Positions 14,386 to 20,050 of a stretch of DNA of 21,158 bases are shown piece by piece. The number at the start of each line of letters is the position of its first letter. Within the stretch, counting starts at the first letter, position 1. The notes beneath the pieces are model-generated. The model made no database searches. It had not been told where the DNA came from and was given only the letters and a program-made list of their open reading frames with translations. The stretch is from a virus, in IMG/VR virus record IMGVR_UViG_3300008107_000771, positions 1-21,158 of that record; one strand, 5' to 3'. The translations under genes and the position numbers were made by a program.

Positions 14386-14766
14386 ATGGCTGATCTATTC
14401 AAAGAAATCATTCCGTCCATTCTACAAACAAAGAAAGATGTACTAGAAACTGAAAAAGACTATGTACCTTTTCTTGTGAATCGTTCACTCTCATATCATA
14501 TGGATTGCATCTTGTATGCAAACCAGATGAATATAAATCACTCTTTACCTCAAAAACTTCAATACCAATATCTTCTAAATACCGTTAGGCCGATGAAACG
14601 CAAATTCGAAAAATGGCAAAAAACATCGGTTGTAAAAGATTTAGAGTGTGTGAAAGAATACTTTGGCTATTCGGACGAGAAAGCCAAAGAAGCTCTACGC
14701 ATTTTATCTGATGAAGATATCACTTTGATAAAAGAAAAAATAGAAAAAGGTGGAGTGAAAAAGTAA
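14386..14766 (+). CDS. 62: Clamp loader small subunit gp62
   Basis: The non-ATPase subunit that forms the clamp loader with four gp44 copies. I start it at ATG 14386, giving MADLFKEIIPSILQTKKDV, rather than the GTG at 14371, because the short start resembles cyanophage gp62 proteins. The product is 126 aa, much shorter than T4 gp62 (187 aa) but typical of the short cyanophage-type version. Recognisable blocks are YVPFLVNRSLSYHMDCILYANQMN (given in part), a LPQKLQYQYLLNTVRPMKRK segment, and the terminal GYSDEKAKEALRILSDEDI. It is sandwiched between gene 44 and regA (taATG overlap), the conserved T4 order. Confidence 0.9.
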   Translation: MADLFKEIIPSILQTKKDVLETEKDYVPFLVNRSLSYHMDCILYANQMNINHSLPQKLQYQYLLNTVRPMKRKFEKWQKTSVVKDLECVKEYFGYSDEKAKEALRILSDEDITLIKEKIEKGGVKK

Positions 14767-15176
14767 TGATTAAAATAGAAGATATGGTAGAGGTAACACT
14801 AAATGAAAAAGACGACTTTCTAAAAGTTCGTGAGACACTTACACGCATTGGTGTTGCATCAAAAAAAGAAAAAATACTTTACCAATCTTGCCATATTCTA
14901 CACAAGCAAGGTAAGTATTATATTGTACACTTCAAAGAACTATTCTCTTTGGACGGTAAACCCACAGACCTCACCGAGAATGATATTGCTCGGAGAAATA
15001 CGGTAACCAATCTTTTGTCCGATTGGGAACTATTGAAAATTGTCAAGGAAGATTCGACTAAAGAACCAACGGTTTCTCTTTCTCAAGTGAAAATTATTTC
15101 ACACAAGGAAAAGAATGATTGGGAATTGGTACCTAAGTACAATATAGGTAAAAAGCCGCAAACTCCTTATAAATAA
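14766..15176 (+). CDS. regA: RegA translational repressor
   Basis: RegA binds ribosome-binding regions of early phage mRNAs and blocks their translation. The 136-aa product aligns well with T4 RegA (122 aa): FLKVRETLTRIGVASKKEKI, LYQSCHILHKQGKYYIVHFKEL, DLTENDIARRNTVTNLLSDW and the C-terminal WELVPKYNIGKKPQ are nearly family-consensus. An eight-residue N-terminal addition (MIKIEDMV) precedes the usual start. It is coupled to gene 62 by taATG. Its stop codon lies inside a TATAAATA late-promoter match. In T4 and cyanophages the DNA polymerase gene 43 follows regA; here a structured non-coding region and hsp20 follow instead. Confidence 0.96.
   Translation: MIKIEDMVEVTLNEKDDFLKVRETLTRIGVASKKEKILYQSCHILHKQGKYYIVHFKELFSLDGKPTDLTENDIARRNTVTNLLSDWELLKIVKEDSTKEPTVSLSQVKIISHKEKNDWELVPKYNIGKKPQTPYK
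15168..15175 (+). promoter_or_regulatory. Candidate late promoter TATAAATA over the regA stop codon
   Basis: An exact T4 late-promoter box TATAAATA overlaps the regA TAA (15174-15176). Transcription would begin a few bases downstream, at the start of the structured leader of hsp20. Confidence 0.62.
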
Positions 15177-15391
15177 GATTATCCCCGAGATGGGAACTAC
15201 CATGCCGCTGAAGGGTAGTTAAATATCCAGCGGTGCCGATTTTGCCCACCTTAGGGCTGTTTGATGCTACGGTAAAAGGCGTCCGTGTAATTACACCTCT
15301 GACACGAAAGTTCAGACCAGTATAAGGTAAGCTGGACAACCCGCCATGCCTTCGGGGTGGCATTATAAACTCGCTTTAATTAGGGGAAACT
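15177..15391 (+). ncRNA. Highly structured non-coding leader (or ncRNA) upstream of hsp20
   Basis: These 215 bases between regA and hsp20 hold no plausible gene but many compatible helices. A: an H-type pseudoknot, AACTACC (15195-15201) with GGTAGTT (15214-15220), whose loop strand CCGCTG (15205-15210) pairs with CAGCGG (15228-15233). B: GCCC/GGGC (15244-15257). C: CGTGT/ACACG (15284-15306). D: GTTCAG/CTGGAC (15310-15337, one G-T pair). E: a hairpin 15343-15361 capped by a classic C(TTCG)G loop with one bulged G. The 5' TCCCC (15182-15186) can pair with GGGGA of the hsp20 ribosome site (15383-15387). No run of T follows helix E, so a leader is more likely than a terminated RNA. It matches no riboswitch or ribozyme consensus I could recall. 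Confidence 0.62.
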
Positions 15392-15862
15392 ATGACACAT
15401 CTATCATTGCCATACGGCAAATCTTTGCTTCCGTCCACTGTCGGTTTCGACCGACTTCTGAGCACCTTTGAAGAATTTGATAATCTTCTTCAAACTGGTG
15501 CCAAAATCCAAACTTATCCACCATACAACATTGTCAAAGAAGATGATGAAAACTACACGATTGAAATTGCGGTATCCGGTTTCAAGCGTGATGAAATCGA
15601 AATCACTTCAGAAGGTGGAAAACTTTATGTGAACGGAGCCATCAAAACAGCCAGAACCTCAGACAAGTATCTACATCGTGGTATCGGTACAAGGGATTTT
15701 TCTCATAAATTTGTACTATCGGATACTATCGTTGTAAGAGATGCCGATATCATGGACGGTTTATTGGTCATCAATCTGGTAAACATCATTCCAGAAGAAA
15801 AAAAACCACGTAAAATCGACATTGGTTGTAGTAAAAATACAACAGATGACTTGACAAAATAA
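15392..15862 (+). CDS. hsp20: Small heat-shock protein (Hsp20/IbpA-like)
   Basis: A 156-aa ATP-independent holdase chaperone. The alpha-crystallin domain covers about residues 45-140: YPPYNIVKEDDENYTIEIAV at its start, then SGFKRDEIEITSEGGKLYV, RGIGTRDFSHKFVLSDTIVV (the family's R-x-F.R/H-x-F-x-L strand) and the DADIMDGLLVINL strand. The N-terminal arm (LPYGKSLLPSTVGFDRLLSTF) resembles IbpA. Hsp20 genes are common in T4-like cyanophages. The ATG has TAGGGGAA upstream and is preceded by the ~215-base structured leader, which could control translation (RNA-thermometer control is known for other hsp20 genes). The next promoter (15851) lies across its last codons. Confidence 0.94.
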   Translation: MTHLSLPYGKSLLPSTVGFDRLLSTFEEFDNLLQTGAKIQTYPPYNIVKEDDENYTIEIAVSGFKRDEIEITSEGGKLYVNGAIKTARTSDKYLHRGIGTRDFSHKFVLSDTIVVRDADIMDGLLVINLVNIIPEEKKPRKIDIGCSKNTTDDLTK

Positions 15863-15879
15863 CGTGGGTCTGTTAGAAT
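15851..15879 (+). promoter_or_regulatory. Consensus-like sigma70 promoter
   Basis: TTGACA (15851-15856), 17-bp spacer, TAGAAT (15874-15879), in the end of hsp20. It would serve the small gene at 15906 and the phosphoesterase. The -10 lies inside the left arm of the inverted repeat at 15872-15904. Confidence 0.82.
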
Positions 15880-15904
15880 CCTTGTAAACCACTCGGATTC
15901 TAAC
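15872..15904 (+). repeat. 10-bp perfect inverted repeat over a -10 box (operator-like)
   Basis: GTTAGAATCC (15872-15881) and GGATTCTAAC (15895-15904) are exact inverted copies separated by 13 bases. The left arm contains the -10 and the right arm ends one base before the ATG at 15906, covering the GGA that is the only ribosome-site-like sequence. It could be a protein operator or, in read-through mRNA from hsp20, a hairpin hiding the start. Confidence 0.75.
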
Positions 15905-15905
15905 T

Positions 15906-16097
15906 ATGAAAACTGAAACACCAATCAAAGTAAAAAACAAATTCGCACCGACAGAAGTATATTATTCTTTCGCTACGTGGCCATCTAAAGAAATTGATGG
16001 AGTTGTGTTTTTGCCGGTGGTTAAACATCCACCATCTCATAATATGACGCAAACAATACATTATATGCGTAAAGACTCTTTGGAGAAAACAAAATGA
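15906..16097 (+). CDS. Small hypothetical protein
   Basis: A 63-residue basic protein (MKTETPIKVKNKFAPTEVYY, then FATWPSKEIDGVVFLPVVKH) with no recognised domain, signal or membrane segment. Support for it being real comes from its own promoter (15851-15879), its start directly after the operator-like repeat, and an ATGA overlap with the phosphoesterase gene. The order suggests it is translated together with that enzyme. The ribosome site is poor (GGATTCTAACT), consistent with control through the inverted repeat. Aromatic and proline content indicates a small folded domain rather than random coding. Confidence 0.65.
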   Translation: MKTETPIKVKNKFAPTEVYYSFATWPSKEIDGVVFLPVVKHPPSHNMTQTIHYMRKDSLEKTK

Positions 16098-16945
16098 AAG
16101 TTGCCCTTTGCTCTGACATCCACTTGGAATTCGGTGCCATCTCACTTGAAAATACTGAAAATGCGGACGTGTTGCTTCTGTCTGGTGACATTTGTGTTGC
16201 GAAAGACTTCAACAAGACGGACATGTACGGAATCAATGATTCCGACAAAATGATCCGTATATACAATTTTTTCAAAGAATGTAGCGAAAGGTTTCCTCAT
16301 GTTATTTACATCGCCGGGAATCATGAACATTATCACGGTGATTTTCGTTTTACTCATAGAACTATCCGTCATGGGCTTGCTGATTTTACCAATGTTCATT
16401 TTCTAGAAAAAGAATTTTTAGAGATTGGTGATACAATGTTCTTTGGTGCCACTTTGTGGACTGACATGAACAAGGAAGATCCAAACACACTCTACGGTAT
16501 CAAGGGTTATATGAACGATTATCGTATCATTACTGATGCGGATAACCCTGTGACATTTAAAGATGCTGATGGTAAATTTCACACACGTACAGGCAAATTT
16601 AGTCCTGAAGAATCTGTGCGTCAACACAAAGAGACTTTGAAATTGCTTGATGGAGCAATTGGTTCTCTTTCTACTGCCAAATGGGTTGTTGTTGGTCATC
16701 ATGCACCTAGCAAAATGTCAACAAAGCCCCAGTATGAGAATGATGTGATGGTGAACGGTGCATACAGTTCCGATTTGTCCGAATTCATTTTGGATCATCC
16801 TCAAATCAAACTGTGGACACACGGACACACTCATCATAATTTTGATTACATGATTGGTTCCACCCGTATCGTTGCCAATCCACGTGGTTATATCAACTAC
16901 GAAGAACAAGCAGATAATTTTGAATTGCAATTTATTGAGGTTTAA
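16094..16945 (+). CDS. Calcineurin-like metallophosphoesterase
   Basis: A 283-aa two-metal phosphoesterase with a complete motif set: DIH (8-10) in ALCSDIHLEFG, SGDI (30-33), the AGNHEHY block (74-80), VVVGHHAPS (about 198-206) and the GHTHHN block (about 245-250), all metal ligands of the superfamily. Between the third and fourth motifs there is a long insert with TLWTDMNKEDPN and a GKFHTRTGKF segment. Similar genes appear in many phages; substrates may be nucleotides, cyclic nucleotides or phosphoproteins and cannot be decided here. It contrasts with gp47 at 5110, which belongs to the same superfamily but lacks the later motifs. It follows the small gene at 15906 (ATGA) and is two bases ahead of the next gene. 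Confidence 0.9.
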   Translation: MKVALCSDIHLEFGAISLENTENADVLLLSGDICVAKDFNKTDMYGINDSDKMIRIYNFFKECSERFPHVIYIAGNHEHYHGDFRFTHRTIRHGLADFTNVHFLEKEFLEIGDTMFFGATLWTDMNKEDPNTLYGIKGYMNDYRIITDADNPVTFKDADGKFHTRTGKFSPEESVRQHKETLKLLDGAIGSLSTAKWVVVGHHAPSKMSTKPQYENDVMVNGAYSSDLSEFILDHPQIKLWTHGHTHHNFDYMIGSTRIVANPRGYINYEEQADNFELQFIEV

Positions 16946-16947
16946 TT

Positions 16948-17229
16948 ATGCCACTATATGAAATTGATGTGTTGGTTACTTTTCGTAATAAGTATATTAT
17001 CGAAGCTGATGCCCTTGAACATGCTTTTGATGAATTAGTAATGACTGAACATAATCGTGAATTTGAAGAAATTTCTCAAAAGTTTCTTGGTGAACAAATC
17101 ATTGATGGACGAGAGACTACGATTGAGGGAGTAAAAGAAACTATCAATCGATTGAAAGAAGATAAGCATGAACTCTGTTCTTATTGGATGGAAGATAAAC
17201 TCATTCATAAGATCGATTACACTAAATAA
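16948..17229 (+). CDS. Hypothetical protein, phage-conserved type
   Basis: A 93-aa protein starting with a beta-strand pattern (YEIDVLVTFRNKYIIEADAL) and a helix (EHAFDELVMTEHNREFEEIS), followed by an acidic helical end. I do not recognise a domain with certainty; the start resembles small phage proteins with an alpha/beta sandwich. The ATG is two bases after the phosphoesterase stop and overlapped by TTGAGG, so co-translation is likely. Its last codons (ACT AAA TAA) contain CTAAATA (17222-17228) just ahead of tRNA-Arg, which may be chance. Confidence 0.7.
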   Translation: MPLYEIDVLVTFRNKYIIEADALEHAFDELVMTEHNREFEEISQKFLGEQIIDGRETTIEGVKETINRLKEDKHELCSYWMEDKLIHKIDYTK

Positions 17230-17234
17230 AATTT

Positions 17235-17309
17235 CCGGTGTTAGTATAATGGATAATACAGTAGGCTTCTACCCTACGAATATGGGTTCGATTCCTGTAC
17301 GCCGGACCA
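17235..17309 (+). tRNA. trnR-UCU: tRNA-Arg (anticodon UCU, CCA encoded)
   Basis: Acceptor CCGGTGT (17235-17241) pairs with ACGCCGG (17299-17305, one G-T pair); discriminator A, then encoded CCA (17307-17309). D arm GTAT/ATAC; anticodon stem GTAGG/CCTAC with loop CTTCTAC (UCU at 17268-17270); T loop TTCGATT. It reads AGA, a codon frequent in AT-rich phage genes. It stands alone between two protein genes, apart from the main cluster. Confidence 0.95.
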
Positions 17310-17324
17310 AAATAGGGAAAAATT

Positions 17325-17774
17325 ATGTCAATTACATTACAAAATCTTGAGAGTGCTTTGGCCGGTGAGTCAATGGCACATATCAAGTATCGTTACTTTG
17401 CTAAACTTGCAAGGGCAGAAGGATACGAAGAAGTTGCACAACACTTTGAACATACTGCCAACCAAGAAATTCTACATGCATGGGGACACCTCGAATTGCT
17501 GATTGGTAAACCAACCACTAAAGAATGCTTAGAACTTGCCATTGCCGGTGAAACTTATGAGTACACAGAGATGTATCCTGGTTTCGTAATGCGAGCCAAG
17601 GCTGAACAAAACATTGAAGCCGTAAAAGAATTCAATGAACAAGGTCGTGAATCTTTAGAACACGCCATGCAATTTAAAGCACTATTAGAAAAAGCTGAAA
17701 AGCGTTTTGCCGCTTTGGCTAAGGTCGAAAAACGCCACGCCGAAGCATACACACAAGTATTGGAGAACATGTAA
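17325..17774 (+). CDS. Rubrerythrin, diiron domain only
   Basis: A 149-aa ferritin-like four-helix protein of the rubrerythrin family, which reduces peroxide in microaerobic bacteria. The pattern is clear: LESALAGESMAHIKYRYFAK (7-26), HFEHTANQEILHAWGHLELL (with ExxH), a second pair LAIAGETYEYTEMYPGF with E-x-x-x-Y, and a final ExxH in KVEKRHAEAY. These supply the iron-ligand Glu and His residues. Typical rubrerythrins (~190 aa) continue into a rubredoxin-like domain; this one stops, and a separate rubredoxin gene follows by a one-base overlap (taATG). The ATG has AGGGA upstream, just after tRNA-Arg. Phage-encoded rubrerythrin is uncommon in my knowledge. Confidence 0.9.
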   Translation: MSITLQNLESALAGESMAHIKYRYFAKLARAEGYEEVAQHFEHTANQEILHAWGHLELLIGKPTTKECLELAIAGETYEYTEMYPGFVMRAKAEQNIEAVKEFNEQGRESLEHAMQFKALLEKAEKRFAALAKVEKRHAEAYTQVLENM

Positions 17775-17902
17775 TGGATCACGTTTGCATTGTTTGTGGA
17801 CACGTCCACGATGAAGAATTAGAAGGATCATGGGACACTTTACCTGATGACTTTTTGTGTCCAGAATGTGGTGTCGGTAAAGAAGATTATGAAACTTTTT
17901 GA
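17774..17902 (+). CDS. Small rubredoxin
   Basis: A 42-residue iron-sulphur (one Fe, four Cys) electron carrier. Both Cys pairs are present: Cys5-x-x-Cys8-Gly and Cys29-Pro-x-Cys32-Gly, in the signature LPDDFLCPECGVGKEDYE, which is that of true rubredoxins. It is shorter than the usual ~52 residues because the loop between the pairs is contracted (EELEGSWDT, missing the usual PxxG region). It starts at ATG 17774 overlapping the rubrerythrin stop (TAATG), so the two are made together. The likely role is electron donor to the diiron rubrerythrin, in effect a rubrerythrin split into two proteins. Confidence 0.9.
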   Translation: MDHVCIVCGHVHDEELEGSWDTLPDDFLCPECGVGKEDYETF

Positions 17903-17908
17903 TTTCAC

Positions 17909-18340
17909 ATGAAACGAAAATTCATTGATGCATATATGAAAACGGCCGAGGTGTTCGCAGAATTATCCTCAGCCCGTAGACTTCATGTTGGTGCGATTGT
18001 CGTAAAAGATGATCGCATCATTTCTATTGGTTATAATGGAATGCCGTCCGGTTGGGACAATAATTGTGAGGATGATTTTGGCTTAGATTTTTCAGGTAAA
18101 CAAACTCTAGTAACAAAGCCGGAGGTACTACATGCAGAAACCAATGCCATCGCCAAATTGGCGAAATCTACTGAATCCGGTGATGGTGCTTCTATCTTTA
18201 TCACTCATGCCCCTTGCCTTGATTGCGCCAAACTTGTTTATCAAAGCGGTATCGATTCTGTGTATTATCGCAATACTTATCGTTCTGATTCAGGTATTGA
18301 GTTCCTAGTAAGAGCAGGTGTTCGGGTACAACAAGTATAA
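17909..18340 (+). CDS. cd: dCMP deaminase
   Basis: Converts dCMP to dUMP, feeding thymidylate synthesis for phage DNA. The 143-aa protein carries the zinc deaminase signatures HAETNAI (about residues 73-79; zinc His and catalytic Glu) and APCLDCAKLV (about 98-107; two zinc Cys). The N-terminal SARRLHVGAIVVKDDRIISIGYNGMPSG block is the standard deoxycytidylate deaminase start (quoted in parts: RLHVGAIVVKDDRI, GYNGMPSG). T4 Cd is longer (~190 aa); this compact form is nearer to bacterial-type enzymes. The gene lies six bases after rubredoxin. No good ribosome site is seen upstream, so coupling is possible. It acts with the dNMP kinase at 11445 in nucleotide supply. Confidence 0.93.
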   Translation: MKRKFIDAYMKTAEVFAELSSARRLHVGAIVVKDDRIISIGYNGMPSGWDNNCEDDFGLDFSGKQTLVTKPEVLHAETNAIAKLAKSTESGDGASIFITHAPCLDCAKLVYQSGIDSVYYRNTYRSDSGIEFLVRAGVRVQQV

Positions 18341-18366
18341 TTTCACATTATGAAATCTCCAAGTAC

Positions 18367-18373
18367 CTAAATA
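18367..18373 (+). promoter_or_regulatory. Candidate late promoter CTAAATA before the SprT-like gene
   Basis: CCTAAATA ends 20 bases before ATG 18394, and CTGGAG precedes the start. The eight-base CCTAAATA, the CTGGAG and the ATG distance match the site at 626-633. Confidence 0.55.
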
Positions 18374-18393
18374 TCATAGCTACTGGAGATAAC

Positions 18394-18933
18394 ATGCAAG
18401 TCAGAATTGTCAACTGTCCAGATAAAGATTTCAAACCTTTCGTGAAAAGGTCTGTAAACTTTTACGCTGAAAATTTGATACCCAGTAAGCGTCTGCGAGA
18501 CAACATATGTCTGACAGTCAAATTCAATTCAAAAATCAACGTCTGGGCGTTTGCTTCAATAGAAGAATATAATGCTTCAAATAAACCAAGAGAGTTTCTA
18601 ATCGAAATTCATCCTTGGATTGGAGCCGCAGAAATACTAAAAACTCTTGCACATGAAATGGTGCATATAAAACAGTTTGCTAATGGAGAGACAAACGAGA
18701 CTCTTTCAAAGTGGAAGGGCATGTCAATCGATTCTGATGCCATAGATTACTATCAACATCCTTGGGAACTTGAAGCATATAGTTTAGAAACTGGACTATG
18801 GACAAAGTTTGCAGTTAAAGAAGAATTATGGAACGTGTTTGGTGATGTTGGAAATCCTGATGCACCGATAGAAAAAAAAGATATAAAATGGAAATATTTG
18901 AATGACGAAGACCGCACTACTCCTAACAGGTAA
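18394..18933 (+). CDS. SprT-like zinc metalloprotease-type protein
   Basis: A 179-aa protein with the zinc-protease motif HEMVHIKQ (HExxH at 87-91) preceded by IGAAEILKTLA, as in SprT-family proteins. A likely third ligand is the Glu in HPWELEAYSLE (about 122-132), 30-plus residues later. SprT/Spartan relatives remove DNA-crosslinked proteins in cells; phage versions are common in T4-like cyanophages, with unknown function. The start is supported by CTGGAG upstream and a CTAAATA late-promoter candidate, implying late expression. Its last 32 bases overlap the next gene in another frame. Confidence 0.83.
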   Translation: MQVRIVNCPDKDFKPFVKRSVNFYAENLIPSKRLRDNICLTVKFNSKINVWAFASIEEYNASNKPREFLIEIHPWIGAAEILKTLAHEMVHIKQFANGETNETLSKWKGMSIDSDAIDYYQHPWELEAYSLETGLWTKFAVKEELWNVFGDVGNPDAPIEKKDIKWKYLNDEDRTTPNR

Positions 18934-19630
18934 CCCACGATTTTCAATAGACTTTGATTCACAGTTAAAAAATCTAACAAACTCAGACATTGAAATTTTC
19001 ATTGCGTTTTGGCGGAGGCCAGAAGGTGTTGATCCAAAACTATCTCTGAACTGGTGTAATCTAAAAGATGGTTCGGAAGTTTATAAAAGATTATTGCCGG
19101 AGTTACCTTCAAATTATAGAATTACTATTTGTGAAGTGTTTAACGATTCTTTTGCAGGTCAAATCCCGCAAGATTATGAACCATACAATAGCACTCCAGT
19201 AAATGTGTGGCAACAATATAAATTGTTAAAACATGCATATCAAGCAATACACCAATTAGGCTATTTCGATTTGGTCGTGCGTTCTCGCACCGACTTAGGG
19301 CTTAGTGAACCGATTGATTTGAAATTAGCACACTCATGCTTACTACAGACCCCAAATTGCATATACACACCGAACAACCAACGTTACGGATATTATCCAA
19401 ATTTTAATGACCAGTTCGCAATAGGTTTACCACACATCATGGAAATCTATTGCAATGCGGTAGATACGTTCGACACCTTGTACCGTCAAGGTGTCAAATA
19501 CAATCCAGAATATTTGTTACAGACACATTTAGCAAATTATGGAATCTCCTGGCCAGAAACCTCATGGGAAATTGTCCGTGATCCTGCACACTATGTACCA
19601 ATTCAACATGGTAAATGGAAAGAAATTTAA
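18902..19630 (+). CDS. Glycosyltransferase-like protein
   Basis: A 242-aa protein whose start, MTKTALLLTGNPRFSIDFDS, resembles small GT-type sugar transferases (beta strand, then a basic loop). IEIFIAFWRRPEG gives a second strand, and YFDLVVRSRTDLGLSEPIDL contains the R-x-R-T-D motif typical of DxD-like acceptor sites in viral and bacterial polysaccharide enzymes. The C-terminal half has aromatic residues (NQRYGYYPNFNDQFAIGLPH). I cannot name a substrate, and the assignment is by pattern only. The ATG at 18902 begins inside the SprT-like gene (32-base overlap), with AAATGGAAAT as the only upstream purine run. It is the last protein gene before the non-coding RNA and tRNA region. Confidence 0.6.
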   Translation: MTKTALLLTGNPRFSIDFDSQLKNLTNSDIEIFIAFWRRPEGVDPKLSLNWCNLKDGSEVYKRLLPELPSNYRITICEVFNDSFAGQIPQDYEPYNSTPVNVWQQYKLLKHAYQAIHQLGYFDLVVRSRTDLGLSEPIDLKLAHSCLLQTPNCIYTPNNQRYGYYPNFNDQFAIGLPHIMEIYCNAVDTFDTLYRQGVKYNPEYLLQTHLANYGISWPETSWEIVRDPAHYVPIQHGKWKEI

Positions 19631-19649
19631 AAATAATTTAAAAAAAGTC

Positions 19650-19678
19650 TTGCCAACAGAAAAAAAAGCCTATATAAT
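19650..19678 (+). promoter_or_regulatory. Sigma70 promoter of the ncRNA gene
   Basis: TTGCCA (19650-19655), 17-bp spacer, TATAAT (19673-19678). An A/T-rich stretch (19621-19648, mostly A) upstream looks like an UP element. The predicted start is 19684-19686. Confidence 0.83.
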
Positions 19679-19684
19679 AACACT

Positions 19685-19859
19685 ATGAAAAACTTCTCCT
19701 TAACCCTCTCCAAATTAGCCTCGCTGATAGAGTATCGCACACCGTTTATTGGTAGCGATAATCAGTCATGGGCGCACGGAAGGGTTAGTGGAATCAAGTA
19801 ATACATAAAAGTAAACTAAAGTTTCACAACCCTCACAACGAAAGTTCTGAGGGTTTTTT
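19685..19859 (+). ncRNA. Stand-alone structured small RNA, about 175 nt
   Basis: A complete small transcription unit: promoter (19650-19678), 175 bases, terminator (19828-19859). The RNA folds well by hand. P1: TAACCCT, one bulged C, TCC (19701-19711) pairs with GGA-AGGGTTA (19778-19787). Within it, CTGAT (19724-19728) pairs with ATCAG (19761-19765) and TATCGC (19733-19738) with GCGATA (19755-19760), stacked with a four-base bulge on the 5' side, closed by ACC/GGT (19741-19753). CTCCTTA near the 5' end (19696-19702) is complementary to Shine-Dalgarno sequences. A 38-codon frame begins at ATG 19685, but it would start at or next to the RNA 5' end without a ribosome site. No known RNA family was recognised. 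Confidence 0.75.
19828..19859 (+). terminator. Rho-independent terminator of the small RNA
   Basis: AACCCTCA (19828-19835) pairs with TGAGGGTT (19848-19855), continued after a C/C mismatch by AAC/GTT and capped by GAAA (19840-19843). Six T residues follow (19854-19859). Confidence 0.92.
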
Positions 19860-19868
19860 GTTTGGAAG

Positions 19869-19886
19869 TGTTGTAATCTTACAACA
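19869..19886 (+). repeat. 18-bp palindrome TGTTGTA-N4-TACAACA upstream of tRNA promoter 1
   Basis: TGTTGTA (19869-19875) and TACAACA (19880-19886) are exact inverted copies with four bases between. It ends six bases before the -35 of the tRNA promoter. An identical-arm copy precedes the second tRNA promoter at 20948, which suggests a shared protein-binding site. Confidence 0.6.
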
Positions 19887-19892
19887 GCATGG

Positions 19893-19920
19893 TTGACAAA
19901 CAGATTGGTTCTGTTACAAT
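19893..19920 (+). promoter_or_regulatory. Sigma70 promoter of tRNA unit 1
   Basis: TTGACA (19893-19898), 16-bp spacer, TACAAT (19915-19920). The predicted start near 19927 leads directly into the leader repeat and tRNA-Gln. Confidence 0.86.
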
Positions 19921-19929
19921 ACATGTATC

Positions 19930-19974
19930 GATTGAGAAATCAATCATTGTTCTTTAAAAAGTTAAGTGTAATTT
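19930..19974 (+). promoter_or_regulatory. rRNA-like leader, copy 1 (hairpin plus boxA-like element)
   Basis: A 6-bp hairpin GATTGA/TCAATC with GAAA loop (19930-19945) is followed by TGTTCTTTAAAAAG (19948-19961), similar to the boxA antitermination element of rrn leaders (E. coli TGCTCTTTAACA; betaproteobacterial leaders have GTTCTTTAAAAA). The order hairpin then boxA is that of rrn boxB-boxA. A near-identical copy lies at 21018-21063. Confidence 0.7.
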
Positions 19975-19976
19975 GA

Positions 19977-20050
19977 TCCCGAGTAGTGTAGTGGTAACAC
20001 ACCAGACTTTGACTCTGTTATTGTAGGTTCGATTCCTACCTCGGGTGCCA
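19977..20050 (+). tRNA. trnQ-UUG: tRNA-Gln (anticodon UUG, CCA encoded)
   Basis: Acceptor TCCCGAG pairs with CTCGGGT except for an open first pair (U1), a feature common in tRNA-Gln; discriminator G, CCA at 20048-20050. D arm GTGT/ACAC, loop CTTTGAC with anticodon TTG, T arm GTAGG-TTCGATT-CCTAC. It is the first tRNA of unit 1. Confidence 0.94.

Noticed and set aside
14575-14581. CTAAATA inside gene 62
   Set aside because: No start codon at the right distance; probably chance coding sequence.
15255-15320. Hammerhead-like ribozyme or group I intron core (GAAA and TTCAGAC pieces)
   Set aside because: The CTGATGA core is missing and the R and S strands would be too close; no exon junction interrupts a gene.
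15133-15363. Minus-strand reading frame across the hsp20 leader
   Set aside because: No ribosome site or promoter on that strand, all other genes are on +, and the bases are explained by RNA helices.
17222-17228. CTAAATA just before tRNA-Arg
   Set aside because: Only six bases from the tRNA and made of ordinary codons ACT AAA TAA; spacing unlike the other three sites.
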